DNA from: CBDCFL01 sp965216135
GTDB lineage: Bacteria > Pseudomonadota > Alphaproteobacteria > Rhodobacterales > Rhodobacteraceae
Reading direction: 5' to 3'
Length of the DNA: 64,000 nt
NCBI GenBank assembly: GCA_965216135.1
Contig: CBDCFL010000023.1
Coordinates: 620,001 to 684,000, forward strand
The notes beneath the pieces are model-generated. The model worked only from the letters and a program-made list of their open reading frames with translations. It did not search any database and was not told the origin of the DNA. Made by a program: the position numbers and the translations under genes. This document shows, piece by piece, positions 49,957 to 59,151 of this stretch; within the stretch, counting starts at the first letter, position 1, and the number at the start of each line of letters is the position of its first letter.

Positions 49957-50850
49957 TCATCTCGCTAGCTGTTTGGCTTGAGACAGGGCCTGACAGATTG
50001 CGTCAAGATCGTCGAGATTGCGGTATCGCACGGTGATCGTTCCGCCGTCGCCATCTTCGCGATGGTCTATCGTGACGCGCATGTGAAGCGTCGCGGAAAG
50101 ATCGTTCTCAAGCGCCAGTGTATCGGCATCCTTGTGCCTAGATCGCCGCGATGGGCCGGTTTTCGCGACGGTGGGGGCCCTGGCTAGCGCCTCGGCCTGG
50201 CGTACCGACAGGCCCTTGTTGACGATCTGGCGGGCCAGCTGCATCGGGTGTTGCGCTGACAGAAGCGTTCGCGCGTGACCGGCGGTGAGTTGGCCGCGCC
50301 GGAGCATGTCTAGTGCGGCTTCGGGTAGATTGAGCAAGCGGAGTTGGTTGGCAATATGACTTCGGCTTTTTCCAAGCGCCCCGGCCAACTTTTCCTGTGT
50401 GTGGCCGAACCGGTCTATCAACTGGCGGTAACTCTGGGCCTCTTCAACGACGTTAAGATCCGTGCGCTGGACATTTTCGATAATTGAGATTTCGAGAACT
50501 TCTTCGTCATCATAATCGCCGATAAGCGCTGGTATACTATGGATCCGGGCTATCTGGGCTGCGCGCCATCGCCTCTCACCAGCAACGATCTGGTACCGGT
50601 TATCACCCCTGGGGCGCAGAATTACTGGCTGAAGAATGCCTTTACTAGCAATGCTTTGCGCCAGTTGTTCCAATTCGCTACGATCGAAATGGCGCCGCGG
50701 CTGATCCGGGTTGGGTTCGATATTTTCTACCGGAATGACCCGCTCGGCGCGTGTCGGAAAAGCGCGCGCCTCCTCACTTACAGCTTCGGGAAGTATGTCA
50801 CTCCCGATCAAAGCTGCGAGCCCGCGGCCCAATCCTTTTTTCTCAGCCAA
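49957..50850 (-). CDS. parB: chromosome-partitioning protein ParB (Spo0J)
   Basis: Binds parS and spreads as a CTP-dependent clamp to load the segregation complex. A 297-residue protein with the CTP-binding region (LEQLAQSIASKGILQPVILRPRG, YQIVAGERRWRAAQIA), the helix-turn-helix HTQEKLAGALGKSRSHIANQLRLLNLP, and a C-terminal dimerisation segment. It starts at TTG 50850, overlapping parA by 8 bp. It acts on the two parS sites in this window. Confidence 0.95.
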   Translation of the reverse strand: MAEKKGLGRGLAALIGSDILPEAVSEEARAFPTRAERVIPVENIEPNPDQPRRHFDRSELEQLAQSIASKGILQPVILRPRGDNRYQIVAGERRWRAAQIARIHSIPALIGDYDDEEVLEISIIENVQRTDLNVVEEAQSYRQLIDRFGHTQEKLAGALGKSRSHIANQLRLLNLPEAALDMLRRGQLTAGHARTLLSAQHPMQLARQIVNKGLSVRQAEALARAPTVAKTGPSRRSRHKDADTLALENDLSATLHMRVTIDHREDGDGGTITVRYRNLDDLDAICQALSQAKQLAR

Positions 50851-51673
50851 CTTCGCTTTGTCCTTCTGTTAAGTCGTAGCCGTGTCGAAGCGCCAGTTCA
50901 TGGGCCAGATCGCGATAAGCGGCACTGCCTTTGGAGCCCGAATCGTAGGCGAGCACGGGCAGGGAAAATGACGGCGCCTCGCTGAGGCGAACATTGCGCG
51001 GGATAACCGAGGTGAAAACCAGATCACCAAGATTTTTGCGTGCATCCGCAGCGACCTGATGTGACAAATTGTTGCGCGCATCAAACATTGTCAAAACGAT
51101 TCCCTCGATCCTGAGTTGTGGGTTTGCGGTGCCCCGGATCTGACGGATGGTCAGCAGCAATTGCGACAGACCCTCCAGTGCGTAGAACTCGCTTTGCAAA
51201 GGCACCAGCACGCTGTTGGCGGCGACCATGGCGTTGACTGTCAGCAAGCTGAGCGAGGGCGGGCAATCGATCAGAATATAGTCAAGCCGCAGCTTCTCGC
51301 GCGATATTTGGCGCAGCGCATCGCGCAACAGAAAGCTCCGCCGCTCGTTAGCCACCAGTTCGATGTCAGTGGAACTTAGGTCTGTCGTCGAAGGGGCAAG
51401 CCATAGGCCTTCGGCACAGGTCGGACGGGCGATATCCAGTATGCTCACATCATTCATCAACAAGTCATAAGTCGTTGGCGTATAACTGTTTTTGGAAAAT
51501 CCTAGTCCGGTTGTTGCGTTCCCCTGCGGGTCAATATCCACCAGAAGTACGTTCAGCCCGGCCTCCGCCAATGCAGCGCCGAGATTTATCGCCGTCGTGG
51601 TTTTGCCGACGCCCCCTTTTTGATTGGCTATTGCTATGATGCGCGGGGCTTCGCTGCGAAACGGATCAAACAC
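50843..51673 (-). CDS. parA: chromosome-partitioning ATPase ParA (Soj)
   Basis: Deviant Walker ATPase that drives origin segregation with ParB. A 276-residue product from GTG 51673 (GAGG ribosome-binding site), starting FDPFRSEAPRIIAIANQKGGVGKTTTAINLG with the deviant Walker A, then LLVDIDPQGNATTGLG and YILIDCPPSLSLLTVNA. It overlaps the rsmG stop by 8 bp. Upstream in-frame sequence to 51757 lies inside rsmG and is not used. Confidence 0.94.
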   Translation of the reverse strand: MFDPFRSEAPRIIAIANQKGGVGKTTTAINLGAALAEAGLNVLLVDIDPQGNATTGLGFSKNSYTPTTYDLLMNDVSILDIARPTCAEGLWLAPSTTDLSSTDIELVANERRSFLLRDALRQISREKLRLDYILIDCPPSLSLLTVNAMVAANSVLVPLQSEFYALEGLSQLLLTIRQIRGTANPQLRIEGIVLTMFDARNNLSHQVAADARKNLGDLVFTSVIPRNVRLSEAPSFSLPVLAYDSGSKGSAAYRDLAHELALRHGYDLTEGQSEVG

Positions 51674-52289
51674 GCTCAATTTCCTCAATCCGAAGGATAA
51701 CACCTTGTGGGTCGGACATGCTGAAATAGTTTTTACTCTGAAAGCGCCAAGTATCAAGCGATTCCGTCAGTTCGCGCCCGTATTCCTTTCCCTTGTGAAA
51801 AAGACACATTCCGCCTGGTGCTAGATGCGGTACAGCAAGGCTCAGCAGGCGTGGCAAAGGTGCCAGCGCGCGGGCAGTCACGACATCTGCCATGACCGGT
51901 TGGGCATTTTCTATTCGCTCGGCGATGATATCTACGTCGATGCCCAGGTTGTGGCGGGCGTTGCGTAAAAAGGCCGCCTTGCGTTGATTACTCTCGATCA
52001 GGGTTACCGAAATGTGCCGATCCGAATCGGACAGGATTATTGCGATAACCATTCCGGGCAGCCCACCGCCAGACCCCAGATCAGCTATCCTGGCCGTCTT
52101 TTCCGGCAATAAATCCAAAAGCTGCATCGAATCCAAGATGTGCCTTCGCCAAATTTCCGAAGCGCTGGCGTGCGAAATTAGGTTTATGGCTCGGTTCCAC
52201 TTCGCCAACAGATCGGCAAACTCACGCAGTTTGATGTTTGTTTCACGTGAAACATCGGCCGGACTTGTTCGGCTTGGTGGTTGCCTCAT
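51666..52289 (-). CDS. rsmG: 16S rRNA (guanine-527 N7) methyltransferase
   Basis: Methylates G527 of 16S rRNA. A 207-residue protein with a short N-terminal helix region (NIKLREFADLLAKWNRAINLIS), SAM motif I IADLGSGGGLPGMVIAI, and VTARALAPLPRLLSLAVPHLAPGG. The ATG overlaps the mnmG stop (ATGA). A perfect parS site is embedded in codons for the Val-Ser-Arg-Glu-Thr stretch near the N-terminus. Confidence 0.95.
   Translation of the reverse strand: MRQPPSRTSPADVSRETNIKLREFADLLAKWNRAINLISHASASEIWRRHILDSMQLLDLLPEKTARIADLGSGGGLPGMVIAIILSDSDRHISVTLIESNQRKAAFLRNARHNLGIDVDIIAERIENAQPVMADVVTARALAPLPRLLSLAVPHLAPGGMCLFHKGKEYGRELTESLDTWRFQSKNYFSMSDPQGVILRIEEIERV
52239..52254. promoter_or_regulatory. parS centromere site (inside rsmG)
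   Basis: TGTTTCACGTGAAACA is a perfect 16-bp palindrome and the exact consensus for chromosomal parS, the ParB binding site. It lies within the rsmG coding sequence, about 1.4 kb from parB. Confidence 0.97.
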
Positions 52290-54160
52290 GCCCGGCGCCT
52301 TTCACGTCGGCGCAGCGCGGCCAAAATGGTCAGCAGACCCGCTGGCGTCATGCCCTCGATGCGGCCCGCCTGACCCAAAGTCTGCGGCCGGATGCGGTCG
52401 AGCTTTTGGCGCAACTCATTCGACAGCGAATTCAGTGCCTGATAGTCGAAATCGCGCGGGATGGCGCGCAGTTCATCCCTTCGTAAGGCCTCTATATCCT
52501 TGTTTTGCCGCTCGAAGTAATTGACGTACAGCGCGTCGCGGGCGATCTGGCGAAGACTATCGACGTCCAGAGATGCTGATTCAGGAACAAGGTTTTTGAC
52601 ATGGTCGATAGAGACATTCGGAAACGCGAGAACTTCAAACGCGGTCCGCCTCGTGCCGTCGTCGCTTACCTTGATGTTTTTTGCATTCAGCTCTTTCGGC
52701 GAGAACTTTTTTGCAGTCAGAACGTGCCTGGCTTGACCAAGGCGCCTGCTCTTTTGGTCGAAAGTCCGTCTGCGCTTATCAGAAACGCAACCCGCACGGA
52801 TGCCCACTGGCGTGAGGCGCTGATCCGCGTTGTCTGCCCGCAGCGCAAGTCGATATTCGGCGCGCGACGTAAACATCCGATATGGCTCGGTAACGCCGCG
52901 TATGATCAGGTCATCAATCAAAACCCCGGTATAGCTTTCGGCGCGACTGAATGTCAGCGGCGCGCGGTTAAGTGCGACCAGTCCCGCGTTCAGGCCGGCG
53001 ACCAAACCCTGGGCGGCTGCTTCTTCATATCCTGTGGTGCCGTTGATTTGGCCCGCGAAATAGAGGCTTGGGATGTCCTTGAGGCGTAGCGTCGCGTCCA
53101 GCGCGCGCGGGTCGACGAAATCGTATTCAACCGCATATCCGGGCTGCAGAATGAGGGCCCGTTCCAATCCTCTGATCGAACGGACAAAGTCGGCTTGTAT
53201 GTCTTCCGGCATCGAGGTTGAGATGCCATTTGGGTAAACCGTGTGGTCATCAAGACCCTCTGGCTCCAAGAAAATCTGATGCGTGGACTTGTCCGCAAAC
53301 CGGATGACCTTATCTTCGATCGACGGGCAATATCGCGGGCCGACACCTTGGATGTTGCCTCCGTAAATTGCCGACTTGGTCAGGTTTTCGCGAATGATGT
53401 CATGAGTCGCCTCGTTTGTGTGGGTGATCGCGCAGGAGATTTGCCGACAGCTTGGTGCCTTGGTAAGAAAAGAAAAAAACGATGGATCGTGGTCGCCGGG
53501 TTGATGTGCCAACGACGCCCAGTCAATGGTTCGCCTATCCAGCCGAGGCGGGGTGCCGGTTTTCAGCCGCCCAAGAGGCAGCCCAATACTCTCTATCTGC
53601 TCGGCCAGCCGCCGTGCCGGCGCTTCCCCGAGGCGACCGCCATGCTGCCGGTTCCCGCCGATGTGAATCACGCCGCGCAAAAATGTACCAGTCGTCAATA
53701 TTGTTGATCTCGCGCAAATTTCCGACCCGTCAGCCAGAACAACACCGCTCGCCCTCTGACTGTTTAGTCGAAGCTCAGCGACCTCCCCTTCGATCACGGT
53801 TAGGCTCTCCTGATGCCCAACCTTGGTCGATATTGCGGCACGATAGCGCCTGCGATCAGCCTGCGCTCGCGGGCCTTGAACCGCCGGGCCCTTGCGCCTG
53901 TTAAGCAACCGAAACTGAATGCCCGCACTGTCCGCCGCCCGCGCCATCACCCCGTCCAAAGCGTCAATTTCCCGTACCAGATGCCCTTTGCCCAGGCCGC
54001 CTATCGCCGGATTGCATGACATGACGCCGATAGCATCGCGTTTGAGCGTCACCAGTGCGACGTTACAACCAAGGCGCGCTGCCGCGCAGGCGGCCTCGAC
54101 CCCGGCATGGCCGCCACCCACAACGACAACATCAAAATCCGAATGTTTCACGTGAAACAA
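52286..54160 (-). CDS. mnmG: tRNA uridine-5-carboxymethylaminomethyl modification enzyme MnmG
   Basis: FAD enzyme that, with MnmE, modifies the wobble uridine of several tRNAs. A 624-residue protein with the FAD motif VVVVGGGHAGVEAACAAARLG, conserved GGLGKGHLVREIDALDGVMARAAD and the C-terminal TPAGLLTILAAL. It starts at ATG 54160, where the first codons (MFHVKH) are formed by a perfect parS site. Separated from mnmE by 2 bp. Confidence 0.95.
   Translation of the reverse strand: MFHVKHSDFDVVVVGGGHAGVEAACAAARLGCNVALVTLKRDAIGVMSCNPAIGGLGKGHLVREIDALDGVMARAADSAGIQFRLLNRRKGPAVQGPRAQADRRRYRAAISTKVGHQESLTVIEGEVAELRLNSQRASGVVLADGSEICARSTILTTGTFLRGVIHIGGNRQHGGRLGEAPARRLAEQIESIGLPLGRLKTGTPPRLDRRTIDWASLAHQPGDHDPSFFSFLTKAPSCRQISCAITHTNEATHDIIRENLTKSAIYGGNIQGVGPRYCPSIEDKVIRFADKSTHQIFLEPEGLDDHTVYPNGISTSMPEDIQADFVRSIRGLERALILQPGYAVEYDFVDPRALDATLRLKDIPSLYFAGQINGTTGYEEAAAQGLVAGLNAGLVALNRAPLTFSRAESYTGVLIDDLIIRGVTEPYRMFTSRAEYRLALRADNADQRLTPVGIRAGCVSDKRRRTFDQKSRRLGQARHVLTAKKFSPKELNAKNIKVSDDGTRRTAFEVLAFPNVSIDHVKNLVPESASLDVDSLRQIARDALYVNYFERQNKDIEALRRDELRAIPRDFDYQALNSLSNELRQKLDRIRPQTLGQAGRIEGMTPAGLLTILAALRRRERRRA
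54144..54159. promoter_or_regulatory. parS centromere site (at the mnmG start codon)
   Basis: A second perfect TGTTTCACGTGAAACA. It spans mnmG codons 1-6, including part of the start codon. ParB bound here could affect mnmG initiation or transcription from mnmE. Confidence 0.97.
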
Positions 54161-54162
54161 CC

Positions 54163-55455
54163 CTACTTACCAATGCAGAAACGCGAAAAGATACGATCAA
54201 GCACATCTTCGACATCAAGTCGCCCGACAAGTCTCTCCAGCGCCCGCCCGGCCCCACGAAGGTTTTCCGCCGCCAGCTCAGGCGCGAAATTTTTCTCGCC
54301 CAGGATGGCCTGTACGCGCCCGAGCGCCTCGTATGCTGCGTGTATCGCCTGGCGGTGTCTCTGTCGAGACGCTGTACCTGCGCCTGCCAGCCTCTCGGTC
54401 AGCTCGCTTGCGACCTGGGCGACTATTTCGTCTACGCCTTCTCCCGTCACGCCCGATACCGCCGAGATGCGTCCCGGGGTAAGATCTGCTTTGCAGTGTA
54501 CCGAAATATCTCCATTCTGAGCTGCAACATCCGCAGGCGGGCCGCTTTCGTCATTCAGAAATATGCGCAGATCTGCAAGTTCTGCTCGCTGCACGGCCCG
54601 GTCAACGCCCAGCCCCTCAACTTCGTCTGTCGTCCCCCTCAACCCGGCTGTATCCAGAAATGTCACGGGCAGCCCGTCAATATCCACAGCAACCTCGATC
54701 ACATCGCGCGTCGTCCCCGCGATCTTTGATGTAATGGCGACTTCCCTTCCAGCTAAAGTGTTCAAAAGAGTAGATTTTCCAACGTTTGGTTTACCCACGA
54801 TCGCCACCTCAAACCCATCTCGCAATCGTTCGACAACGCCAACCCCATCGATTTCTTTTTTCATCTCCGCCAACATGCGGTCGACGACATCAAGAACCTC
54901 AGGCGTCACATCGACGGGCACATCCTCATCCGAAAAATCTATCACCGCCTCCAAAAGCGCGGCAGCGTGAAGGATCGCCTCGCGCCATCCCTCACTCAAC
55001 TCGCCAAGGCGCCCTGCAAAAACCTGCAACGCAAATTTGCGCTGCATTTCGGTTTCCGCGTCGATCAGATCGCTCAGCCCCTCCACCTGCGCAATGTCGA
55101 GGCGATCGTTTTCCAACGCGCGGCGGGTAAACTCGCCGGCCTCCGCGGCGCGCAGTCCTCCCATCGTGGCAAGCTCGGCCAAGACCGCCCGCACGACCGC
55201 CGGGCTTCCGTGCAACTGAAATTCAACACTCTCCTCACCTGTAAAACTGCGATTCTGCCCAAATCCAAGCACCAGCCCCTGGTCAATGAGCGACCCGTCG
55301 GCGCCGCGCAGCGTCCTTAACGCGGCATGGCGCTCCGACGGCAGGTCTCCGGCCAGTGCCTTGGCTGCATCAAATGCGTGCGTGCCAGAGATCCGAATGA
55401 TCGCAACCCCGGCTCTCCCTGGCGCCGTGCTCAATGCAAATATCGTATCTTCCAT
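54163..55455 (-). CDS. mnmE: tRNA modification GTPase MnmE
   Basis: Partner of MnmG in wobble-uridine modification. A 430-residue protein with the N-terminal formyl-THF-binding domain (TIFALSTAPGRAGVAIIRISG), central G domain (GKPNVGKSTLLN, GTTRDVIEV, DTAGLRG) and the family-specific C-terminal FCIGK. Its start ATG 55455 lies just downstream of rho. Full length. Confidence 0.95.
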   Translation of the reverse strand: MEDTIFALSTAPGRAGVAIIRISGTHAFDAAKALAGDLPSERHAALRTLRGADGSLIDQGLVLGFGQNRSFTGEESVEFQLHGSPAVVRAVLAELATMGGLRAAEAGEFTRRALENDRLDIAQVEGLSDLIDAETEMQRKFALQVFAGRLGELSEGWREAILHAAALLEAVIDFSDEDVPVDVTPEVLDVVDRMLAEMKKEIDGVGVVERLRDGFEVAIVGKPNVGKSTLLNTLAGREVAITSKIAGTTRDVIEVAVDIDGLPVTFLDTAGLRGTTDEVEGLGVDRAVQRAELADLRIFLNDESGPPADVAAQNGDISVHCKADLTPGRISAVSGVTGEGVDEIVAQVASELTERLAGAGTASRQRHRQAIHAAYEALGRVQAILGEKNFAPELAAENLRGAGRALERLVGRLDVEDVLDRIFSRFCIGK

Positions 55456-55483
55456 GTGTAACCAATTGTTCTAAAACAATAAG

Positions 55484-56755
55484 TTATGCATTCATCGAGT
55501 CGAAAAAGTCAGAATTCGATTTCGTCTGTTTCAATTTCGAGATCAGAAATTCAATCGCATCAGTTGTCCCCATCGGGTTTAGAATGCGGCGCATCACGAA
55601 TGTTTTCTGCAACTCCTTAGGATCCACGAGCAATTCCTCTTTACGAGTTCCTGATTTTAGGATGTCCATCGCCGGGAACACCCGTTTGTCGGCCACTTTA
55701 CGGTCAAGGACGATCTCGCTGTTACCGGTGCCCTTGAATTCCTCAAATATAACTTCGTCCATCCGGCTGCCGGTATCGATCAGCGCAGTGGAGATGATGG
55801 TCAGTGAGCCGCCCTCCTCGATGTTCCTGGCAGCCCCGAAGAACCTTTTCGGGCGCTGCAGGGCATTGGCGTCGACGCCGCCGGTCAGAACCTTGCCAGA
55901 GGACGGCACAACTGTGTTGAAGGCGCGCCCCAGGCGGGTGATTGAATCCAAAAGGATCACCACGTCGCGTTTGTGTTCGACCAGGCGCTTGGCTTTTTCG
56001 ATGACCATTTCGGCGACGGCAACGTGGCGGCTGGCGGGTTCGTCAAAGGTTGACGATATGACCTCACCCTTCACCGAACGCTGCATATCGGTAACTTCTT
56101 CAGGGCGTTCGTCGATTAGCAGCACGATCAGATATGCCTCGGGGTGATTAATCGAGACCGAATGGGCGATGTTTTGCAGGATCACGGTTTTGCCGGTGCG
56201 CGGTGGTGCGACGATCAGCGAGCGCTGGCCTTTTCCGATGGGGGCAATCAGATCGATGATGCGGGCGGTGCGATCCTTGACCGTGGGGTCGGGGATTTCC
56301 ATGATCAGGCGTTCGTCGGGGTAAAGCGGAGTCAGGTTGTCGAAATTGATCTTGTGGCGGGCTTTTTCGGGGTCTTCAAAATTGATCAGGGTGACTTTGG
56401 TGATGGCAAAGTAATGTTCATTTTCGAGCGGTGCCTGGATGACGCCATATACCGTGTCGCCTGTACGCAGCGAGAGCTGGCGAATCATTTCAGGGGAAAC
56501 ATATATATCGTCCGGACCCGGCAGATAATTCGCTTCGGGCGAGCGCAGAAACCCAAAACCGTCTTGCAATACTTCAAGCGCACCATCGCCGGATATTTCC
56601 CAACCATCATCGGCCCGCTCTTTCAGGATCGAAAACATCATCTCGCCTTTGCGCATGGTCGAGGCGTTCTCGATCTCCAGCTCTTCGGCCATCGCCAGGA
56701 GATCCTTGGGACTTTTGGCTTTAAGATCGGACAGATTCAATCGCTCGTCAGTCAT
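55484..56755 (-). CDS. rho: transcription termination factor Rho
   Basis: RNA-dependent helicase that ends transcription. A 423-residue protein with an N-terminal helix bundle (MTDERLNLSDLKAKSPKDLLAMAEEL), an RNA-binding cold-shock-like domain (GFGFLRSPEANYLPGPDDIYVSPEMIRQ), Walker A LIVAPPRTGKTVILQNIA, Walker B VVILLDSITRLGRAFNTVVP and the Q/R-loop region. Start ATG 56755 has a GGAGAA ribosome-binding site. Intact. Confidence 0.96.
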   Translation of the reverse strand: MTDERLNLSDLKAKSPKDLLAMAEELEIENASTMRKGEMMFSILKERADDGWEISGDGALEVLQDGFGFLRSPEANYLPGPDDIYVSPEMIRQLSLRTGDTVYGVIQAPLENEHYFAITKVTLINFEDPEKARHKINFDNLTPLYPDERLIMEIPDPTVKDRTARIIDLIAPIGKGQRSLIVAPPRTGKTVILQNIAHSVSINHPEAYLIVLLIDERPEEVTDMQRSVKGEVISSTFDEPASRHVAVAEMVIEKAKRLVEHKRDVVILLDSITRLGRAFNTVVPSSGKVLTGGVDANALQRPKRFFGAARNIEEGGSLTIISTALIDTGSRMDEVIFEEFKGTGNSEIVLDRKVADKRVFPAMDILKSGTRKEELLVDPKELQKTFVMRRILNPMGTTDAIEFLISKLKQTKSNSDFFDSMNA

Positions 56756-56868
56756 AGGAGAATTCCACTTTTGGCCACCTCATATCGGGGGGGCATGTCA
56801 GGTCAGGAGAAACGCGCCAGGCAGGCGCTAGTGTTGGTAATCCAAAACTGTGTTTTTTGTCAATCTCG

Positions 56869-57321
56869 TTAGATCGGGCGCGCAACGACCGAGATCACGA
56901 TAATGACGACCAGCACCGTGGGAAGCTCGTTCATAATCCGATAGGTTCGCGCTTCAAACCGATTGTCGCCACGCACAAAATCTACCCGCCGCCGCGCCAG
57001 CCAGTGATGGTACCAGGTCAGGCTGACAATGCCTGCCAGTTTGGCCCAGGGCCAGAGCGCAGTCCAGTCGACCACGCCCGGGGTCGCGGCCAGCAACACA
57101 CCAAAGCCCCAGGCAGCGATCATCGCAGGGTTCATGATCAAACGCAGCAACCGGCGCTCCATCACCTGAAACATTATGTCCGCATCGCTGCCGGTCTCCG
57201 CCTGCCCGGCATGGTAGACAAACAATCGCGGCAAATAAAACAATCCTGCCATCCACGCGATAACGGCGATAATATGACCGCTCTTTATCCAAGGATAAGA
57301 ATTGATCAGAAAATCCGTCAC
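56869..57321 (-). CDS. hemJ: protoporphyrinogen oxidase HemJ
   Basis: Oxidises protoporphyrinogen IX to protoporphyrin IX in the membrane. From GTG 57321 (GAGG ribosome-binding site) the product is 150 residues with four predicted helices. The conserved His in WIKSGHIIAVIAWMAGLFYLPRLFVYH and a second conserved region in WYHHWLARRRVDF fit HemJ. Longer frames beginning at 57432 add unrelated sequence. It lies next to the candidate origin. Confidence 0.9.
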   Translation of the reverse strand: MTDFLINSYPWIKSGHIIAVIAWMAGLFYLPRLFVYHAGQAETGSDADIMFQVMERRLLRLIMNPAMIAAWGFGVLLAATPGVVDWTALWPWAKLAGIVSLTWYHHWLARRRVDFVRGDNRFEARTYRIMNELPTVLVVIIVISVVARPI

Positions 57322-57718
57322 ACAGACCTCGCTTGGGTTTTCAACTCTAATAGAAAGTAAATAGAAAGAGTTGAAGTCGATGTAGGGGCTGGGGATAGTG
57401 TTGATTACCGTACAATCCACGAATTTGCTCATACACTGTTCTGTCCAAACAGTTTGTCCACAAGAATTACGTTATGATCATTTGATGAACGAAAACAGGG
57501 CAATATGTGAAAATATCGTTGGTATATTTCTGTGAATACCCACTGCGACTACAGCATGTGCGGTGTTATCCCGCGATGTTTTTGGGGGTAAGTCCACAGG
57601 CAAACATGTGGGGACAAAATAGCATAACACTAAGATTTCGCCTCCCTCCCTTTGACCGGGGCGGATCCACCGCGTCAATAAACATATCTAAGCGGGAACT
57701 GCTCCCAGTGTTGTCCAC
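57322..57718. other. candidate replication origin region (oriC) between hemJ and maf
   Basis: This 397-bp gap has no convincing gene. It carries two exact TTGTCCACA 9-mers (57454-57462 and 57711-57719, the latter overlapping the maf start codon), a reverse TGTGAATAC (57531-57539) close to the DnaA consensus, and a weaker AAGTCCACA (57590-57598). The stretch 57460-57540 is AT-rich compared with its surroundings. parABS lies 3-8 kb away, and in related genomes this neighbourhood flanks oriC. The exact origin is not proven by reading. Confidence 0.55.
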
Positions 57719-58318
57719 ATGACAACCGCGCTCATCCTTGCCTCAGGCTCCGAAATTCGCGCGCGCTTGCTGACAGCCGCCCGGATTCCATTTCGGTCGG
57801 TCCCCGCGTGGATTAATGAGACGGCAATCATCGCTTCGCTGAGAAAAATGCGCAGCAGCGCAGGCACAATCGCTGACGCCCTGGCGCAAGCCAAGGCTGT
57901 GCATGTCAGCGCAACACATCGCGACGATCTTGTTTTGGGCTGCGACCAGATATTGGAATTTCACGGCCAAATCCTGCGAAAGCCGCAAAGTAAATCTGAA
58001 GCTATAGATCAGCTAAGCGCACTTGCCGGCAACCAGCACCGCCTCTTTACAGCTGCTGTACTAGCAAGTTCAGGCCAGCCGTTCTGGCGCACGCTGGGCT
58101 GTGTCACGGTCAAGATGCGCCAACTCTCCGCAGTATATCTGCGCGATTATGTCGACAGAAACTGGGACTCGATCCGCCACTCGGTGGGCTGCTATAAGAT
58201 CGAAGAAGAGGGGATCTGGCTGATGTCGAAAATTGATGGAGATTATTTTCACATCCTGGGCCTGCCGCTGATCGAATTGACCGACCAGCTAATCGCTTTG
58301 AGGTTTCCGGTGCCATGA
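57719..58318 (+). CDS. maf: Maf-family nucleotide pyrophosphatase
   Basis: A 199-residue house-cleaning pyrophosphatase acting on modified or excess nucleoside triphosphates. It has the N-terminal LILASGSEIRARLLTAARIPF with the family SxS-R motif, the ADALAQAKA block, LVLGCDQILEF with the catalytic Asp, and SVGCYKIEEEGIWLMSKIDGDYFHILGLPL. The ATG overlaps a DnaA-box-like sequence, and the stop overlaps aroE (ATGA). Confidence 0.92.
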   Translation: MTTALILASGSEIRARLLTAARIPFRSVPAWINETAIIASLRKMRSSAGTIADALAQAKAVHVSATHRDDLVLGCDQILEFHGQILRKPQSKSEAIDQLSALAGNQHRLFTAAVLASSGQPFWRTLGCVTVKMRQLSAVYLRDYVDRNWDSIRHSVGCYKIEEEGIWLMSKIDGDYFHILGLPLIELTDQLIALRFPVP

Positions 58319-59151
58319 GCGACAACAAAATTCTTCTCGCCGGGGTCATCGGCACGCCGGTTTCGCACAGCAAATCCCCGGTCCTGCACAACTACTGGCT
58401 CAACAAATACGGCATCAAGGGCCAATATGTGCCGCTGGATGTCGCCCAGAGCGAGCTGGCCGATGTTTTGCTGGCCCTGCCGCGTATGGGGTTTGTCGGT
58501 GCCAACGTAACCATCCCCCACAAAGTGTCGGTGCTAGCGCTGGCCGACAAAGTCACCGACCGCGCCGCCCTGATCGGTGCTGCCAATACGCTGATATTCC
58601 GCGATAACGGCAAGATCTATGCCGACAACACCGACGGCTATGGGTTCGTCGAGAACCTGAAAGTCAATTCTCCGGGCTGGGTGCCAAATTCCGGGCCCGC
58701 TGCCATCCTGGGCGCCGGTGGTGCGGCGCGCGCGGCTCTGGCAGCACTTTTGGACGCAGGCGTTAAAGAGATACGCATTGCCAATCGCACAAGGTCTCGC
58801 GCCGATGTTCTGCGCACCGAATTTGGCGCGCGCATCCACGTATTCGAATGGGTCAAGGCAGGCAATATGCTTGACGGCGCCGCGACCGTTGTCAATTGCA
58901 CCGCACTGGGCATGAAAGGCAAACCGGTGCTTAAAGTGCCGCTTGATGCGCTCAGCCCAGATGCTGTGGTGACCGATATGGTTTATAACCCGCTCAACAC
59001 GCGGCTGTTGCGCGAAGCCGCGCGCCGGGGCTGCCGGGTGGTCGATGGCCTGGGCATGTTGATCCATCAGGCAGTGCCAGGGTTTGAGCGCTGGTTCGGC
59101 GTGCGCCCCAGCGTCGATGAAGAGGTCCGCCGCGTGGTCCTCGGGCGATGA
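58315..59151 (+). CDS. aroE: shikimate dehydrogenase
   Basis: Reduces 3-dehydroshikimate to shikimate with NADPH. A 278-residue protein with the substrate-binding GVIGTPVSHSKSPVLHNYWL, the catalytic Lys in GANVTIPHKVSVLA, NTDGYGF, the nucleotide motif AILGAGGAARAALAAL, and NRTRSRADVL. It overlaps maf and coaE by 4 bp each. Confidence 0.95.
   Translation: MSDNKILLAGVIGTPVSHSKSPVLHNYWLNKYGIKGQYVPLDVAQSELADVLLALPRMGFVGANVTIPHKVSVLALADKVTDRAALIGAANTLIFRDNGKIYADNTDGYGFVENLKVNSPGWVPNSGPAAILGAGGAARAALAALLDAGVKEIRIANRTRSRADVLRTEFGARIHVFEWVKAGNMLDGAATVVNCTALGMKGKPVLKVPLDALSPDAVVTDMVYNPLNTRLLREAARRGCRVVDGLGMLIHQAVPGFERWFGVRPSVDEEVRRVVLGR

Noticed and set aside
54055..54729. Long plus-strand frames antisense to mnmE
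   Set aside because: They are shadows of the intact mnmE gene, which has all its G motifs and the C-terminal CIGK.
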